Part shown: in pieces, positions 1-8,919 of the stretch | How the letters are laid out: every line of letters begins with the position of its first letter | How positions within the stretch are numbered: position 1 is the first letter of the stretch | NCBI RefSeq assembly: GCF_003259845.1 | Contig: NZ_QLMJ01000001.1 | Coordinates: forward strand, 682,001-746,000 | DNA length: 64,000 bases | Direction: 5' to 3' | Source of the DNA: Actinoplanes lutulentus | GTDB taxonomy: Bacteria; Actinomycetota; Actinomycetes; Mycobacteriales; Micromonosporaceae | The notes under the pieces: generated by a model | Told to the model about the DNA's origin: nothing | What the model saw: only the letters and a program-made list of their open reading frames with translations | Database searches by the model: none | Position numbers and translations under genes: made by a program

Positions 1-1
1 C

Positions 2-193
2 GACAATCCACTGCTCTGCGCCGAGGACGGGCCGGTCTATCAGCTACGCCGGTGGTACGAGCAGTTCTATGTGGACGTCGCCGAGGTCACCGACGACATG
101 ACGGCGCGTTACGAGTTCGAGGTGGACACCACTCGCGCTGTGGAGACCTGGGAGGCCGAGGTCGCCGCCAATCAGGCCGCGCAGGCCTCATGA
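2..193 (+). CDS. kshA: 3-ketosteroid 9alpha-hydroxylase oxygenase subunit, C-terminal end (partial)
   Basis: Last 63 residues of the Rieske oxygenase KshA; the gene enters from the left edge. The segment DGPVYQLRRWYEQFYVDV followed by FEVDTT is the conserved tail of actinobacterial KshA. The Rieske cluster and mononuclear-iron site lie outside the window. Known role: with KshB it hydroxylates C9 of androstadienedione; combined with C1-C2 desaturation by KstD this opens steroid ring B. The stop overlaps the next start codon as ATGA, and kshB follows, so the oxygenase and reductase genes are co-transcribed here. Identity rests on the tail alone but is supported by the neighbours. Confidence 0.85.
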   Translation, partial: DNPLLCAEDGPVYQLRRWYEQFYVDVAEVTDDMTARYEFEVDTTRAVETWEAEVAANQAAQAS

Positions 194-441
194 GTTCGCT
201 CTCCGAACGGGAGTCCTATCTGGCGGGCGGCCTCGACAAAGTCGCCTGCGACCGATGCGGCGCTTCGGTTCTGGCGGGTAAGCGCAGTGCCGTGCAGACG
301 AGCGTGCAATGGCCCGCCGGTGGGTGTGCGCGGCTTCTTGACGCTGCCGGTGGGCGGCCGATGGCGCTGGTTCCCACCTGCCCCGATCTGCGGGAGAGCA
401 TCAACCGGGCCGTTCGCGAGGGGCGTTTGGAGGTGAGCTAG
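190..441 (+). CDS. Small four-cysteine protein between kshA and kshB
   Basis: An 83-residue protein, MSSLSERESYLAGG at the start, translationally coupled to kshA by a 4-nt overlap and running directly into kshB. It carries a CxxC pair (ACDRC, residues 18-21) and two further single cysteines, one before LLDAAGG and one in PTCPDL. That is four cysteines, enough for a zinc ribbon or a small iron-sulfur site. The QTSVQW motif ahead of the third cysteine recurs, as far as I recall, in small actinobacterial proteins next to oxygenases. Function is not established; an assembly or electron-transfer helper for Ksh is an inference from position. Confidence 0.75.
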   Translation: MSSLSERESYLAGGLDKVACDRCGASVLAGKRSAVQTSVQWPAGGCARLLDAAGGRPMALVPTCPDLRESINRAVREGRLEVS

Positions 442-1365
442 TTGCCTGACTTCTCGGAAATTACGGTTGCTTCGGTGATTCCGGAGACCGCGGAGGCGTG
501 CTCGCTGGTTCTTGACGCGTCGTTCTCCTATCAGCCGGGGCAATATGTGACGGTGCGGACGCCGGTGGGTGCGCGTTGCTATTCGCTGTCCAGTTCGCCT
601 TTTGAATCGTCCCTGCCGACAATCACCGTCAAACGGGTCCGCGGCGGGGCCGTCTCCAACTGGATCTGTGATCACGTCCGCGCCGGTGACCGGATCGAGT
701 GCTCGGCACCAGCCGGGACGTTCACCCCGTCGACGCTCGACGACGATCTGCTGCTGCTCGCCGGCGGCTCCGGCATCACGCCGATCATGGGAATCATCAA
801 GGCCCTGCGCGGCCAGGCCTTTCTTCTGTACGCGAACCGCGACGCCGAATCGGTCATCTTTCGGGACGAGCTGAACGGGCTTCTCCCGGTGACGCACTGG
901 CTCGATCGCACACAGGGGCTGCCCACTGCGGACGGACTCGCGCCGTTGCTCATTCCGTACCGAAGTCGTGAGGCCTTTGTCTGTGGGCCGGAACCGTTCG
1001 TCGCGGTCGCGGAGAAGGCGTTGCAGCTGGCCGGCGTCCCCGCGGAGCGGATCAGAATCGAGCGCTTCGAGATCGAGCCGGTCGGCGACCTCGATTCGGC
1101 GGTCGAGGTCTCCATCGACGGGCAGACCCACACGATTCCGTGGCCGGCCGGGAAACGACTGCTCGACGTGATCATCGACGCCGGGCTGAATCCGCCGTTC
1201 TCCTGCCGGCAGGGACAGTGCGGCGCGTGCGCGGTGCGCATGACCGACGGCGAGGTCGACCTGTTGAACAACGAGATCCTCGAGGAGGAGGACTTCGAAG
1301 ACGGCTACATCCTGGCGTGCCAGGCCATCCCGAAGACCCCCTCCATCTCGATCACCTATTTCTGA
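442..1365 (+). CDS. kshB: 3-ketosteroid 9alpha-hydroxylase reductase subunit KshB
   Basis: A 307-residue NADH-dependent flavin reductase feeding electrons to KshA. Domain order: FAD-binding barrel with RCYSLS (45-50), nucleotide-binding domain with GGSGITPI near 107-114 and CGPEPF, then a C-terminal plant-type [2Fe-2S] ferredoxin. The cluster ligands C255, C260, C263 and C293 fit C-x4-C-x2-C-x29-C. The start is TTG at 442, placed just after the previous stop and preceded by AGGTGAG inside the end of the upstream gene. The last 10 bp overlap the convergent kstD. Class and order match KshB; related phenylacetate or Hmp-type reductases share the fold, but context decides. Confidence 0.92.
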   Translation: MPDFSEITVASVIPETAEACSLVLDASFSYQPGQYVTVRTPVGARCYSLSSSPFESSLPTITVKRVRGGAVSNWICDHVRAGDRIECSAPAGTFTPSTLDDDLLLLAGGSGITPIMGIIKALRGQAFLLYANRDAESVIFRDELNGLLPVTHWLDRTQGLPTADGLAPLLIPYRSREAFVCGPEPFVAVAEKALQLAGVPAERIRIERFEIEPVGDLDSAVEVSIDGQTHTIPWPAGKRLLDVIIDAGLNPPFSCRQGQCGACAVRMTDGEVDLLNNEILEEEDFEDGYILACQAIPKTPSISITYF

Positions 1366-2975
1366 GCCGACATGTCCTGGGCCGACATGTCCTGTGCCGC
1401 GATGTAGCCGAATGTCATGGCCGGACCGAGGGTGGCGCCGGCGCCCGCATAGCCCCTGCCCATCACGGTGGCGGAAGCGTTGCCGGCGGCGTAGAGGCCG
1501 GCGATCGGGGCGCCGTCGGCCTTGAGGACGCGGGCGCGTTCGTCGGTGCGCAGGCCGCCCTTCGTGCCCAGGTCGCCGGGTACCAGGGAGAACGCGTAGA
1601 ACGGTGGCTTTCGCAGGGCGCCCAGGCACGGGTTCGGACGTTGGCGGGGGTCGCCGTAATAGCGGTCGTACGCCGACTCGCCTCGGCCGAAATCGTCGTC
1701 GCGACCGGCCAGGGCGAAACCGTTGAAACGGGCGATCGCCGACCGCAGCGCCGCCGGAGGAACCCGGATGGCCGCGGCCAGCTCCTCGACCGTGCCGGCC
1801 CGGTGGGCGATGCCGGCCTCGAACCAGCGGCGGGGCAGCTGGGTGCGCGGGGCGCGGCCGGCGAAGACGTAGCGGTCGCGGTAACTCTGGTCGGTTATCA
1901 GCCACGACGGCAGGTGCGAGGGCGGGCCCAGCATCGTGTGGACCGCGTCGACGTACGGCGCGGACTCGTTGACGAAGCGGCTGCCGGTGCCGTCGACGAT
2001 CAGGCTGCCGGGCAGGTTGCGTTCGGCCAGGCAGAAGTACGGCCCGCTGGTCAGCGGGATCGACGGCCCCCACCAGGCCTCGTCCATCAGGTCGAGCGCG
2101 GCACCGAGCCGCCGGCCCGCTTCGATGCCGTCGCCGGTGTTGCCCGGGGCGCCGACCGTCCACTCGGTGCCGATGTTCTGGAACTGGCGGCGCATCCGCT
2201 CGTTGTGGTCGAACCCGCCGCTGGCCAGGAGCACGCCGCGCCGGGCAAACAACTCCTCGTCGCCGCAGCGAACCCCGGTGACCCGATCATCGTCGACGAT
2301 CAGGTCGCTCATCGGCGTACCGAGAAGGACCTCGACGCCGGCGGCGCGCAAGCCGGCCCGCAAGCCGGCGGCGAGGGCCTGGCCCATGGTGAGCTTGCGG
2401 CGGCGCCGGAATCGGTCGGCCGCGGTGACCGCGGCGAGCCGGGTCGCGGTGGAGACCGCTCGGGGATGTCGCAGGCCCAGCGAGAGCCAGCGGTAATCAA
2501 CAGCGGTCACGGCCATCCCGCTCGGCGCCGCGAGGTAGGGCGGTGCGAGATCTTTCAGATCCGGTCCGGCCGCGCGGGCGTCCAGCGGGCGAGGTTCGAC
2601 GGTACGCCCACGCGCCAGGCCGCCCGGTGCCTCCGGGTGATAGTCCGGGTAACCCGGCACCCAGGCGAAATCGAGCGGCGTGTGCGCGCGGACCAGCGCC
2701 AACATGTCGGGGCCGTGCGCGAGAAACGCCTTCTGCCGGGCGACCGGAACGTCCGGGCCGGCGATGTGCGCGAGATAGGTGGCGGCATCCCCGCCGGTGT
2801 CTCTCAGGATTTCGTTGCCGGGCAGCCACAGGCCGCCGCCGGAACGGGCCGTCGAACCGCCGAAGACCGGCGCCTTCTCCACCACGATCGCGGTCAGTCC
2901 GTTGCGGGCCGCGGTGAGCGCCGCGGTCATCCCGGCCGCGCCGCTACCGACCACGACGACATCGAATTCTCTCAC
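1356..2975 (-). CDS. kstD: 3-ketosteroid delta1-dehydrogenase (first copy)
   Basis: A 539-residue FAD enzyme that desaturates C1-C2 of 3-ketosteroids such as androstenedione. The amino-terminal Rossmann motif GSGAAG is at 10-15, followed by FGGSTARSGGG, which is typical of KstD. The catalytic-domain segments GPYFCLAER (Tyr313), PPFYAF (Tyr460) and GDLGTKGG (467-474) are all present, as is the carboxy-terminal LYAAGNASATVMG. Length is normal for the family. The start is GTG at 2975, directly abutting a KstR box with no Shine-Dalgarno sequence, so a leaderless mRNA is likely. The gene is convergent with kshB and divergent from the flavoprotein-hsaEGF operon. A second KstD is encoded at 14.2-15.9 kb. 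Confidence 0.92.
   Translation of the reverse strand: MREFDVVVVGSGAAGMTAALTAARNGLTAIVVEKAPVFGGSTARSGGGLWLPGNEILRDTGGDAATYLAHIAGPDVPVARQKAFLAHGPDMLALVRAHTPLDFAWVPGYPDYHPEAPGGLARGRTVEPRPLDARAAGPDLKDLAPPYLAAPSGMAVTAVDYRWLSLGLRHPRAVSTATRLAAVTAADRFRRRRKLTMGQALAAGLRAGLRAAGVEVLLGTPMSDLIVDDDRVTGVRCGDEELFARRGVLLASGGFDHNERMRRQFQNIGTEWTVGAPGNTGDGIEAGRRLGAALDLMDEAWWGPSIPLTSGPYFCLAERNLPGSLIVDGTGSRFVNESAPYVDAVHTMLGPPSHLPSWLITDQSYRDRYVFAGRAPRTQLPRRWFEAGIAHRAGTVEELAAAIRVPPAALRSAIARFNGFALAGRDDDFGRGESAYDRYYGDPRQRPNPCLGALRKPPFYAFSLVPGDLGTKGGLRTDERARVLKADGAPIAGLYAAGNASATVMGRGYAGAGATLGPAMTFGYIAAQDMSAQDMSAQK
1366..1395. repeat. 15-bp tandem duplication at the end of kstD
   Basis: Two adjacent copies of GCCGACATGTCCTGG (the second ends in T). 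On the minus strand they encode a doubled QDMSA at the carboxy terminus of the first KstD. The repeat starts one base after the kshB stop, so it lies between the two convergent stop regions. Confidence 0.85.
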
Positions 2976-2989
2976 TAGAACAGGTTATA
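2976..2989. promoter_or_regulatory. KstR operator in the kstD / hsaE-operon divergent promoter
   Basis: TAGAACAGGTTATA fits the published KstR consensus TnnAACnnGTTnnA at every fixed position. Reading toward kstD, TATAAC overlaps the box and ends 8 nt before the GTG, so it could be the -10 of a leaderless transcript. Reading the other way, TATAGT at 2986-2991 could be a -10 for the operon starting at 3041. A single repressor dimer could therefore block both directions. The 17-nt core is identical to the box at 15.9 kb. Confidence 0.85.
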
Positions 2990-3040
2990 GTTATCAGGCT
3001 CCGAGGCGCTATCCGGACGAGCGGAAGAGACTGATACCTG

Positions 3041-4531
3041 TTGCAGAACAGAGTCGTGTACGACGTCGTGGTGGTGGGCTTCGGCGCGGCCGGAGCATGC
3101 GCCGCGATCGAGGCCGCCGAAGCCGGCGCGCGCGTGCTCGTGATCGACCGATTCGGCGCCGGAGGCGCCACCGCCATCTCCGGCGGCGTGGTTTACGCGG
3201 GCGGCGGCACTCACTGTCAGCGGGACGCGGGCGTCACCGACAACCCCGAGCAGATGTACGCGTACCTGCGCACCGAAACACGCGACGCCGTCTCGCCGGA
3301 GACGTTGCGACGGTTCTGCGAGCAGAGTTCGTCGATGCTGGACTGGCTGGGCAACCACGGTGTGCCGTTCGATTCGCGGCTCTGTCCGGACAAGACGTCG
3401 TATCCCACGAATCGGCATTACCTTTACGTGTCGGGGAACGAGCGTCCGGGCGTACCCAGGGGTCATCGGACAAGGGCGAGGGGCACCTCCGGGCATGCGC
3501 TGCACCGGAGCCTGGCCGAGGCGGCCCGCGCAGCGGGCGCCGAGGTACGCAGCCCGGCGCGCGCGGTTCGGCTGACACCGGACGGCCTGGAGTGCCGCAC
3601 GCTGCGTGGGTGGCCGAAGCTCGCGCACCGGGTGCTGCATCGGCTGTCGGTGAAGCCGGGGCTGTATCTGCCGGCGCTCGGGCGGGCGCTGCATCGGCAG
3701 GTCAGCCGGATCGAGGAACGCTATGCGACGTCATCGGCGATCGAGGCGCGGGCCGTGGTGATCGCGGCCGGTGGATTCGTCTTCCACCGGGAGATGATGC
3801 GGGAGCACGCACCGTTGTATCGGCGTGGGTTGCGGCTGGGAACGCCGGGAGACGACGGGTCGGGGATTCGGCTCGGTGTCGCGGCGGGCGGGAGCGTCCG
3901 GCATCTGGATCGGGTCACGGTGTGGCGGTTTCTGACGCCGCCGTCGGCGTTGACCGGTGGGTTGCTGGTGGATCGTGACGGGCGGCGGATCTGTGAGCCG
4001 ACGCTGTACGGGGCGGCGATCGGGGATGCGGTTCTGCGGGCGCCGGGTGGGCGGGCGTGGCTGTTGATCGACGCGGCGGTGCTGGCTGCGGCGCGGCGGC
4101 AGGTCTGGCGGCAGACGTTGTGGTTCCAGCGGTGGCAGGCGTGGTGGATGCTGGGGCCCGGGCGGGTCAGCGGGGCTTCACTGGACGCGGTGGCGCGGAA
4201 GGCCGGGGTGGATCCGGCGGGGCTGGCGGCTTCCGGCGCTGTGGAGTCTTTCGTGGCTCCGTTCTCGCTCATCGATGTGTCGATCGGGGCTCGGGGGCTG
4301 CCCGCGCCGATGCTGACACTCGGCGGTCTGGTCGTGGACGAGTCGAGCGGTGCTGTCTCCGGGGCTGTGCCCGGTGTTTTCGCCGCCGACCGGAGCGCTG
4401 TCGGGATCTGCTCCGGCAATTACGTCAGTGGGCTCTCGCTTGCGGACTGTGTGTTCTCGGGGCGGCGGGCCGGGCGGCATGCCGCTGCTTTCGCTCGCAC
4501 CTTCGTCCGTGGGGGTTCGGATGCTCACTGA
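3041..4531 (+). CDS. FAD-dependent oxidoreductase of the KstD/fumarate-reductase superfamily
   Basis: A 496-residue flavoprotein with the Rossmann motif GFGAAGACAA near the start, the AISGG segment, a mid-protein HRTRARGTSGHAL stretch, and a carboxy-terminal FAD contact GICSGNYVSGLSLADCVFSG in place of the GNASA motif of KstD. It therefore belongs to the same superfamily as KstD but to another branch. It is the first gene of the operon with hsaE-hsaG-hsaF (11-bp overlap with hsaE) behind a KstR box, so a steroid substrate is likely, for example as a delta4- or delta1-dehydrogenase acting on a distinct intermediate. Start TTG at 3041 follows GGAAGAGA with 10-nt spacing; GTG at 3056 is possible. 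The exact reaction is unassigned. Confidence 0.75.
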   Translation: MQNRVVYDVVVVGFGAAGACAAIEAAEAGARVLVIDRFGAGGATAISGGVVYAGGGTHCQRDAGVTDNPEQMYAYLRTETRDAVSPETLRRFCEQSSSMLDWLGNHGVPFDSRLCPDKTSYPTNRHYLYVSGNERPGVPRGHRTRARGTSGHALHRSLAEAARAAGAEVRSPARAVRLTPDGLECRTLRGWPKLAHRVLHRLSVKPGLYLPALGRALHRQVSRIEERYATSSAIEARAVVIAAGGFVFHREMMREHAPLYRRGLRLGTPGDDGSGIRLGVAAGGSVRHLDRVTVWRFLTPPSALTGGLLVDRDGRRICEPTLYGAAIGDAVLRAPGGRAWLLIDAAVLAAARRQVWRQTLWFQRWQAWWMLGPGRVSGASLDAVARKAGVDPAGLAASGAVESFVAPFSLIDVSIGARGLPAPMLTLGGLVVDESSGAVSGAVPGVFAADRSAVGICSGNYVSGLSLADCVFSGRRAGRHAAAFARTFVRGGSDAH

Positions 4532-5315
4532 GGATGAATGCCGGGAGATCGCTGACCGGTTGTGGACAGCTGAGCGCGATCGGGCGCCCATTCCTCCTCT
4601 CACTCGGGAATGGCCCGGGCTGACGGCTGCTGACGCTTATCGGGTTCAACTTCTTAATGTCAGCCGGCGGCCGGATCGGGTTGTCGGGCACAAGGTCGGG
4701 CTCTCGTCGGCGGCCATGCAGGAGATGATGGGTGTCGACGAGCCCGATTATGGTCATCTTCTTGACGGCATGCGGCTCAGCGAGGATTCGCCGGTGGACG
4801 CTCGCCGTTACTGCTATCCCCGCGTCGAGATCGAGGTGGCGTTTCTGCTCGGGGCGGATCTGCCCGGACGGGACTGCACCGAACAGGACGTGCTGGACGC
4901 CACTGAGGCTTTCGCGCCGTCCATCGAGCTGATTGACAGCCGGATCGAGGACTGGCGGATCACGCTGGGGGACACGATTGCCGACAATGCTTCGTCTGCT
5001 GGGTTTGTGGTGGGGGCTTCGCGCGTACGCCCGAAGGCTCTTGATTCTCGCGGCATCGCCGCGGTTCTCTATCGCGGGGATGAGCCGGTGGCAGAGGGCC
5101 GGTCCGACGCCGTTCTGGGAAATCCGGTGACGGCGGTGGCGTGGCTGGCGCGGACTGTCGCGGGGTTCGGGGTGCGGCTGCGTGCCGGGCATCTGATCAT
5201 GCCGGGGGCGTGTGCGCGGGCGGTGGATGCGCGGCCCGGGGATTCGTTCCGGGCGGAGTTCAGTGGGCTCGGTTCGGTGCGGCTGGCGTTTTCTTCTGGG
5301 GAGGGCTCATGCTGA
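4521..5315 (+). CDS. hsaE: 2-hydroxypenta/hexa-2,4-dienoate hydratase
   Basis: A 264-residue protein of the fumarylacetoacetate hydrolase/2-keto-4-pentenoate hydratase family. Family segments visible are GHKVGLSS, the acidic metal-binding [24 protein letters not shown] and [16 protein letters not shown]. In cholesterol degradation HsaE hydrates the dienoate released from rings A/B by HsaD. The ATG at 4521 follows GTGGGGG; an upstream in-frame extension would lie inside the preceding gene. It overlaps the flavoprotein by 11 bp and hsaG by 7 bp, and sits in the order hsaE-hsaG-hsaF known from mycobacteria. Confidence 0.9.
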   Translation: MLTEDECREIADRLWTAERDRAPIPPLTREWPGLTAADAYRVQLLNVSRRPDRVVGHKVGLSSAAMQEMMGVDEPDYGHLLDGMRLSEDSPVDARRYCYPRVEIEVAFLLGADLPGRDCTEQDVLDATEAFAPSIELIDSRIEDWRITLGDTIADNASSAGFVVGASRVRPKALDSRGIAAVLYRGDEPVAEGRSDAVLGNPVTAVAWLARTVAGFGVRLRAGHLIMPGACARAVDARPGDSFRAEFSGLGSVRLAFSSGEGSC

Positions 5316-6172
5316 CGGCGGCCATCGTCGGGTCGGGAAATATCGGGACCGATTTGATGTACAAACTTCTGCGTTCGCCGGTGATCTCGCCGCGATGGAT
5401 GGCGGGGATTGATCCGTCGAGTCCGGGGCTGGCGAGGGCTGCCGCATCGGGGCTCGACACGAGTTCCGGCGGGGCAGAATGGATTGTCTCCCTTGATCCG
5501 TTGCCGGACATCGTGTTCGAGGCGACTTCGGCGACCGTACATCGGGCCAATTCCTCGCTGTATGCCGACGCCGGCATCCGGGCGATCGACCTGACGCCCG
5601 CCGCGGTGGGTCCGGCCGTGGTGCCGTCGGTGAATCTCGGTGACCATCGGGACGCGCCGAATCTGAATCTGATCACCTGCGGCGGGCAGGCGACCATTCC
5701 GATGGTTTTCGCCGTTTCCCGGGTGGCACCGGTCTCCTATGCGGAGATCGTCGCCACCGTCGCTTCGAAATCGGCGGGGCCGGGCACCCGGGCGAACATC
5801 GACGAGTTCACCCGCACCACCAGCCGGGGACTGGAAACGATCGGTGGCGCGGCTCGGGGCAAAGCGATCATCGTGCTGAATCCGGCGGAGCCGCCGCTGG
5901 TCATGCGGGACACCATTTTCTGCGCTGTTCCGCCGTCGGTGGATCGGGCGGTAGTGGTGAAGTCGATTGTGGAGATGGCAACGGACGTCGCCCGTTTTGT
6001 GCCGGGGTATCGATTGCTGGATGAGCCGCAGTTCGATGTGGTCGGGTCGGTGTTGCGGGTCGCGGTGTTCGTCGAGATATCAGGCTCCGGCGACTATTTA
6101 CCGAAATATGCCGGAAACTTGGACATCATGACCGCAGCCGCCGTCCGGGTGGCCGAGGAGCTGGCGCGATGA
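5309..6172 (+). CDS. hsaG: Acylating acetaldehyde/propanal dehydrogenase
   Basis: A 287-residue protein, slightly shorter than the usual 300-310. It has the NAD-binding GSGNIG (8-13), SATVHRAN and the catalytic cysteine in LITCGGQAT (Cys124). It converts the aldehyde released by HsaF to an acyl-CoA; in the cholesterol pathway this is propanal to propionyl-CoA. Such dehydrogenases form a channelling complex with their aldolase, and hsaF follows with a 4-nt ATGA overlap, consistent with 1:1 synthesis. The start ATG at 5309 overlaps the hsaE stop and is preceded by GGGGAGGG. Confidence 0.92.
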   Translation: MLTAAIVGSGNIGTDLMYKLLRSPVISPRWMAGIDPSSPGLARAAASGLDTSSGGAEWIVSLDPLPDIVFEATSATVHRANSSLYADAGIRAIDLTPAAVGPAVVPSVNLGDHRDAPNLNLITCGGQATIPMVFAVSRVAPVSYAEIVATVASKSAGPGTRANIDEFTRTTSRGLETIGGAARGKAIIVLNPAEPPLVMRDTIFCAVPPSVDRAVVVKSIVEMATDVARFVPGYRLLDEPQFDVVGSVLRVAVFVEISGSGDYLPKYAGNLDIMTAAAVRVAEELAR

Positions 6173-7209
6173 CGACCTCGATGGCGGCCCGGGTGGCCGG
6201 GCCGACGATCAGGATCACCGACTCGACGCTGCGGGACGGCTCGCACGCCAAACGGCATCAGTTCACCGCCGGCGAGGTACGCGACGTCGTGTCCGCCCTG
6301 GACGCGGCCGGGATCCCGGTCATCGAGGTGGCACACGGGGACGGGCTGGGCGGGTCGTCGTTCACCTACGGACTGAGCCACACGCCCGAGCAGGAGCTGA
6401 TCAAGGTGGCGGTGGCGACCGCCCAGCGCGCGAAGATCGCGTTTCTGATGCTTCCCGGGGTCGGCGTCATCGACGACATCCGGGCCGCCGCGGGGAACGG
6501 CGCGACGGTCTGCCGGATCGCCACCCACTGCACCGAGGCCGACATCGCGGTGCAGCACTTCGGGCTGGCCCGGGACCTGGGGCTGGAGACAGTCGGGTTC
6601 CTGATGATGTCCCATGCGGTCACGCCTTCCGCGCTGGCGCGGCAGGCTCGGATCATGGCGGATGCCGGCTGCCAGTGCGTCTACGTGGTCGACTCGGCGG
6701 GGGCGCTGGTGCTCGACCAGGTCAGCGACCGGGTGTCGGCGCTGGTCTCCGCGGTGGGGAGCGACGCCCAGGTGGGTTTCCACGGCCACGAGAACCTGGG
6801 GCTCGGCGTGGCAAATTCGGTCTTGGCGGTCCGAGCTGGCGCCGAACAGATCGACGGCAGCACCCGGCGTTTCGGGGCGGGCGCGGGCAACACGCCGGTC
6901 GAGGCTTTCGTCGGGGTCTGCGACAAGCTCGGGATCGAGACAGGCGTGGATTTCTTCGCCATCGTGGACGCCGCGGAAGAGGTCGTGCGTCCGGTGATGC
7001 CGGACGAGTGCCGGCTGGACCGGATGGCTTTGATCATGGGGTATGCGGGGGTTTATTCGAGCTTCCTGCTGCATGCGTATTCGTTGGCCGAGCGTTATCG
7101 GGTGTCGGGCGCGGAGATCCTGGTGAGGGCGGGCGAGCGGCGGCTGGTGGGCGGCCAGGAGGACCAGCTGATCGCGATAGCCAGAGAGCTTGCAGCCACA
7201 CCGACGTGA
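6169..7209 (+). CDS. hsaF: 4-hydroxy-2-oxovalerate/oxohexanoate aldolase
   Basis: A 346-residue DRE-TIM (HMG-CoA-lyase-like) metalloaldolase. The amino-terminal [15 protein letters not shown] carries the Arg-Asp pair of the active site, and GFHGHENLG supplies the HxH metal ligands. The carboxy-terminal communication domain with the dehydrogenase is present ([19 protein letters not shown]). It cleaves 4-hydroxy-2-oxohexanoate to pyruvate and propanal. Coupled to hsaG by ATGA; last clearly steroid-specific gene of this plus-strand operon. Confidence 0.92.
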   Translation: MTTSMAARVAGPTIRITDSTLRDGSHAKRHQFTAGEVRDVVSALDAAGIPVIEVAHGDGLGGSSFTYGLSHTPEQELIKVAVATAQRAKIAFLMLPGVGVIDDIRAAAGNGATVCRIATHCTEADIAVQHFGLARDLGLETVGFLMMSHAVTPSALARQARIMADAGCQCVYVVDSAGALVLDQVSDRVSALVSAVGSDAQVGFHGHENLGLGVANSVLAVRAGAEQIDGSTRRFGAGAGNTPVEAFVGVCDKLGIETGVDFFAIVDAAEEVVRPVMPDECRLDRMALIMGYAGVYSSFLLHAYSLAERYRVSGAEILVRAGERRLVGGQEDQLIAIARELAATPT

Positions 7210-7266
7210 GCCGGCACGCCCTCCGCCGGGTGAATTCGGGGTGGGTGGGGGTGGCAGGATCGGGTT

Positions 7267-8310
7267 GTGGGTGTTGTGCGGGTACGGGGGTGGGGGCTGC
7301 CCAGCGGGGAACCCCTCGATCTCTATGCCGATGGGGGGCGGTGGACCACTGATCCGGTTCGGAACGCTGAGCTTGTCGGTGAAGGGTGGCTGCTGCCGGG
7401 GCTGGTTGACGCGCACACCCATCCGGGGGCGGTCAAGGCCGGGGATCCGCTCGACCACGAGGTCCTGCGGGAGGATCTGCGGGCGCATGTCGCGGCCGGG
7501 GTGACGCTGGTGCGGGCGCCAGGGCTGGCCGGGGAGCCGCCCGAGTGGTTCGGGCGGGACGACGATCTGCCTCGGGCTGTGCACGCTGGGCCTTGGATCG
7601 CGCAGCACGGGCAGTTCTTTGACGGGTGGGGGCGGCGGGCCGAGCTCGTCGATCTGCCCGGGACCGCGGCGGCGCAAGCTGAAAGCAGCGGGTGGGCGAA
7701 GATTGTCATCGACTGGTGGCCCGGGGATCCGATCGTGCCGGTGGACGTGCTGCGGGAAGCGGTCGCCCAGGTGCACGCGGCCGGTGGGCGGCTTGCCGTG
7801 CACTCGACGCATACGGCCGGTTGCCTGGTCGCCGTCGAGGCGGGAGTGGATTCGCTGGAGCACGGGATGGGGCTCGACCCGGAGCTGCTGCACCGGATGG
7901 CCGCTCAAGGGACCGCACTCACGCCGACGCTCAGCCTGATCAACGCGGGAGTCGCGCGTTTGAAGGACGGGCCGCCCGACGAGAAACGGCAGTGGTATCT
8001 GACGTCCGGCGAAGTGCACGGCGCGCTGACCGCCGCCGCTGTCGAAGCCGGGGTCACCGTGCTGGCCGGCACTGATTCACGGCCGCACGGGCGGATCTCC
8101 GACGAGGTCCGGGCGATGGTCGCGGCGGGGGTGAGCCCGCACGAGGCACTGGGTGCGGCGTCCTGGACGGCCCGGGATTACCTGGGTCTGGGCGGGCTGG
8201 TCGACGGGGCTCCGGCAGATGCGGTCGTCTTCAAGGACGATCCCCGGAAACATCTCGGGAAACCCGAAGCAGTAATCATGAGAGGAAAGCTGATCGGCGG
8301 CCCCGCTTGA
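7267..8310 (+). CDS. Amidohydrolase-superfamily metal-dependent hydrolase
   Basis: A 347-residue TIM-barrel hydrolase of the imidazolonepropionase/prolidase-like type. The metal ligands are visible in order: VDAHTH (HxH), Lys in KIVIDWW, HSTHTAG, EHGMG and AGTDSRPHG. The start GTG at 7267 lies 57 nt after hsaF, on the same strand, so it may be the last gene of the operon, but no steroid role is known for this family. Its stop codon lies in the loop of a terminator hairpin. The substrate cannot be read from the sequence. Confidence 0.8.
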   Translation: MGVVRVRGWGLPSGEPLDLYADGGRWTTDPVRNAELVGEGWLLPGLVDAHTHPGAVKAGDPLDHEVLREDLRAHVAAGVTLVRAPGLAGEPPEWFGRDDDLPRAVHAGPWIAQHGQFFDGWGRRAELVDLPGTAAAQAESSGWAKIVIDWWPGDPIVPVDVLREAVAQVHAAGGRLAVHSTHTAGCLVAVEAGVDSLEHGMGLDPELLHRMAAQGTALTPTLSLINAGVARLKDGPPDEKRQWYLTSGEVHGALTAAAVEAGVTVLAGTDSRPHGRISDEVRAMVAAGVSPHEALGAASWTARDYLGLGGLVDGAPADAVVFKDDPRKHLGKPEAVIMRGKLIGGPA

Positions 8311-8318
8311 GCGGGGCC
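8299..8318. terminator. GC-rich terminator hairpin containing the stop codon
   Basis: GGCCCCGC and GCGGGGCC form a perfect 8-bp stem around TTGA, and the TGA of the amidohydrolase is in that loop. There is only a weak T-rich tail (GTCTTG). It sits between convergent genes and could serve both. Confidence 0.6.
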
Positions 8319-8353
8319 GAGTCTTGTACGGTCTACCTCCACCAGGATCGACA

Positions 8354-8878
8354 TCAGCCGGCCGCCACCCGGTCGGTGAACGCGGTCAGGTTCTTCATCG
8401 CCCGGTCGATCCGCTCATCGAGGGTGAGCGTCTCCTCCCGGCGGACCAGGCGCATCTTCGGCTGGCGCTTGCCCCGCAGGTACAGCGAACAGCCCAGGTC
8501 GGCGCAGATGTAGACGCCGACCGTGTTGCCCCGCCGACCGGACGGGCCGGCCAGCGGCGCCACGAAGAGCACCACCCCGCCGGCGCCGTGCTCGGTCAGG
8601 CAGATCTGGCACATGCTGGCTCGCATCGCGGACGCCTTGACCGATTCCGGTCGCCGAAGAACCAGCCCGGACGCGCCGCCAGAACCAGGACCGTCCGAGC
8701 CGGAACCCGGGATCACCAGGAGTGCCCGCTGTGGCGCGCCCGGATCGGTCCAGCTGAGGAAGTCCAGGTCGTCCCACGGAGTCGAGGCGAAAGCGGCAGG
8801 CAGCTTGATCCGGCTGGCCTCACCCTTGCTGCAGTTGATGAAGGAATCTCTGATCTCCTTCTCATCGAGTGGTCGCAT
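8354..8878 (-). CDS. FBP-type treble-clef zinc-finger protein (FusB-like)
   Basis: A 174-residue cytoplasmic protein starting MRPLDEKEIRDSFINCSKGE. It matches the FBP family whose carboxy-terminal treble-clef zinc finger is shared with FusB, the elongation-factor-G binding protein that gives fusidic-acid tolerance. The zinc ligands are CQIC in MCQICLTEH and the cysteines of ICADLGCSL. WDDLDFLSWTDPGAP in the amino half is also characteristic. It stands alone, divergent from nothing and downstream of ltp2 on the same strand (41-nt gap), so it might be read through from the steroid operon. A ribosome-associated role is an inference. Confidence 0.75.
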   Translation of the reverse strand: MRPLDEKEIRDSFINCSKGEASRIKLPAAFASTPWDDLDFLSWTDPGAPQRALLVIPGSGSDGPGSGGASGLVLRRPESVKASAMRASMCQICLTEHGAGGVVLFVAPLAGPSGRRGNTVGVYICADLGCSLYLRGKRQPKMRLVRREETLTLDERIDRAMKNLTAFTDRVAAG

Positions 8879-8919
8879 GCGCGCGAACCTAGCTCACGCA
8901 AGATCCCCCGACCAATCAT

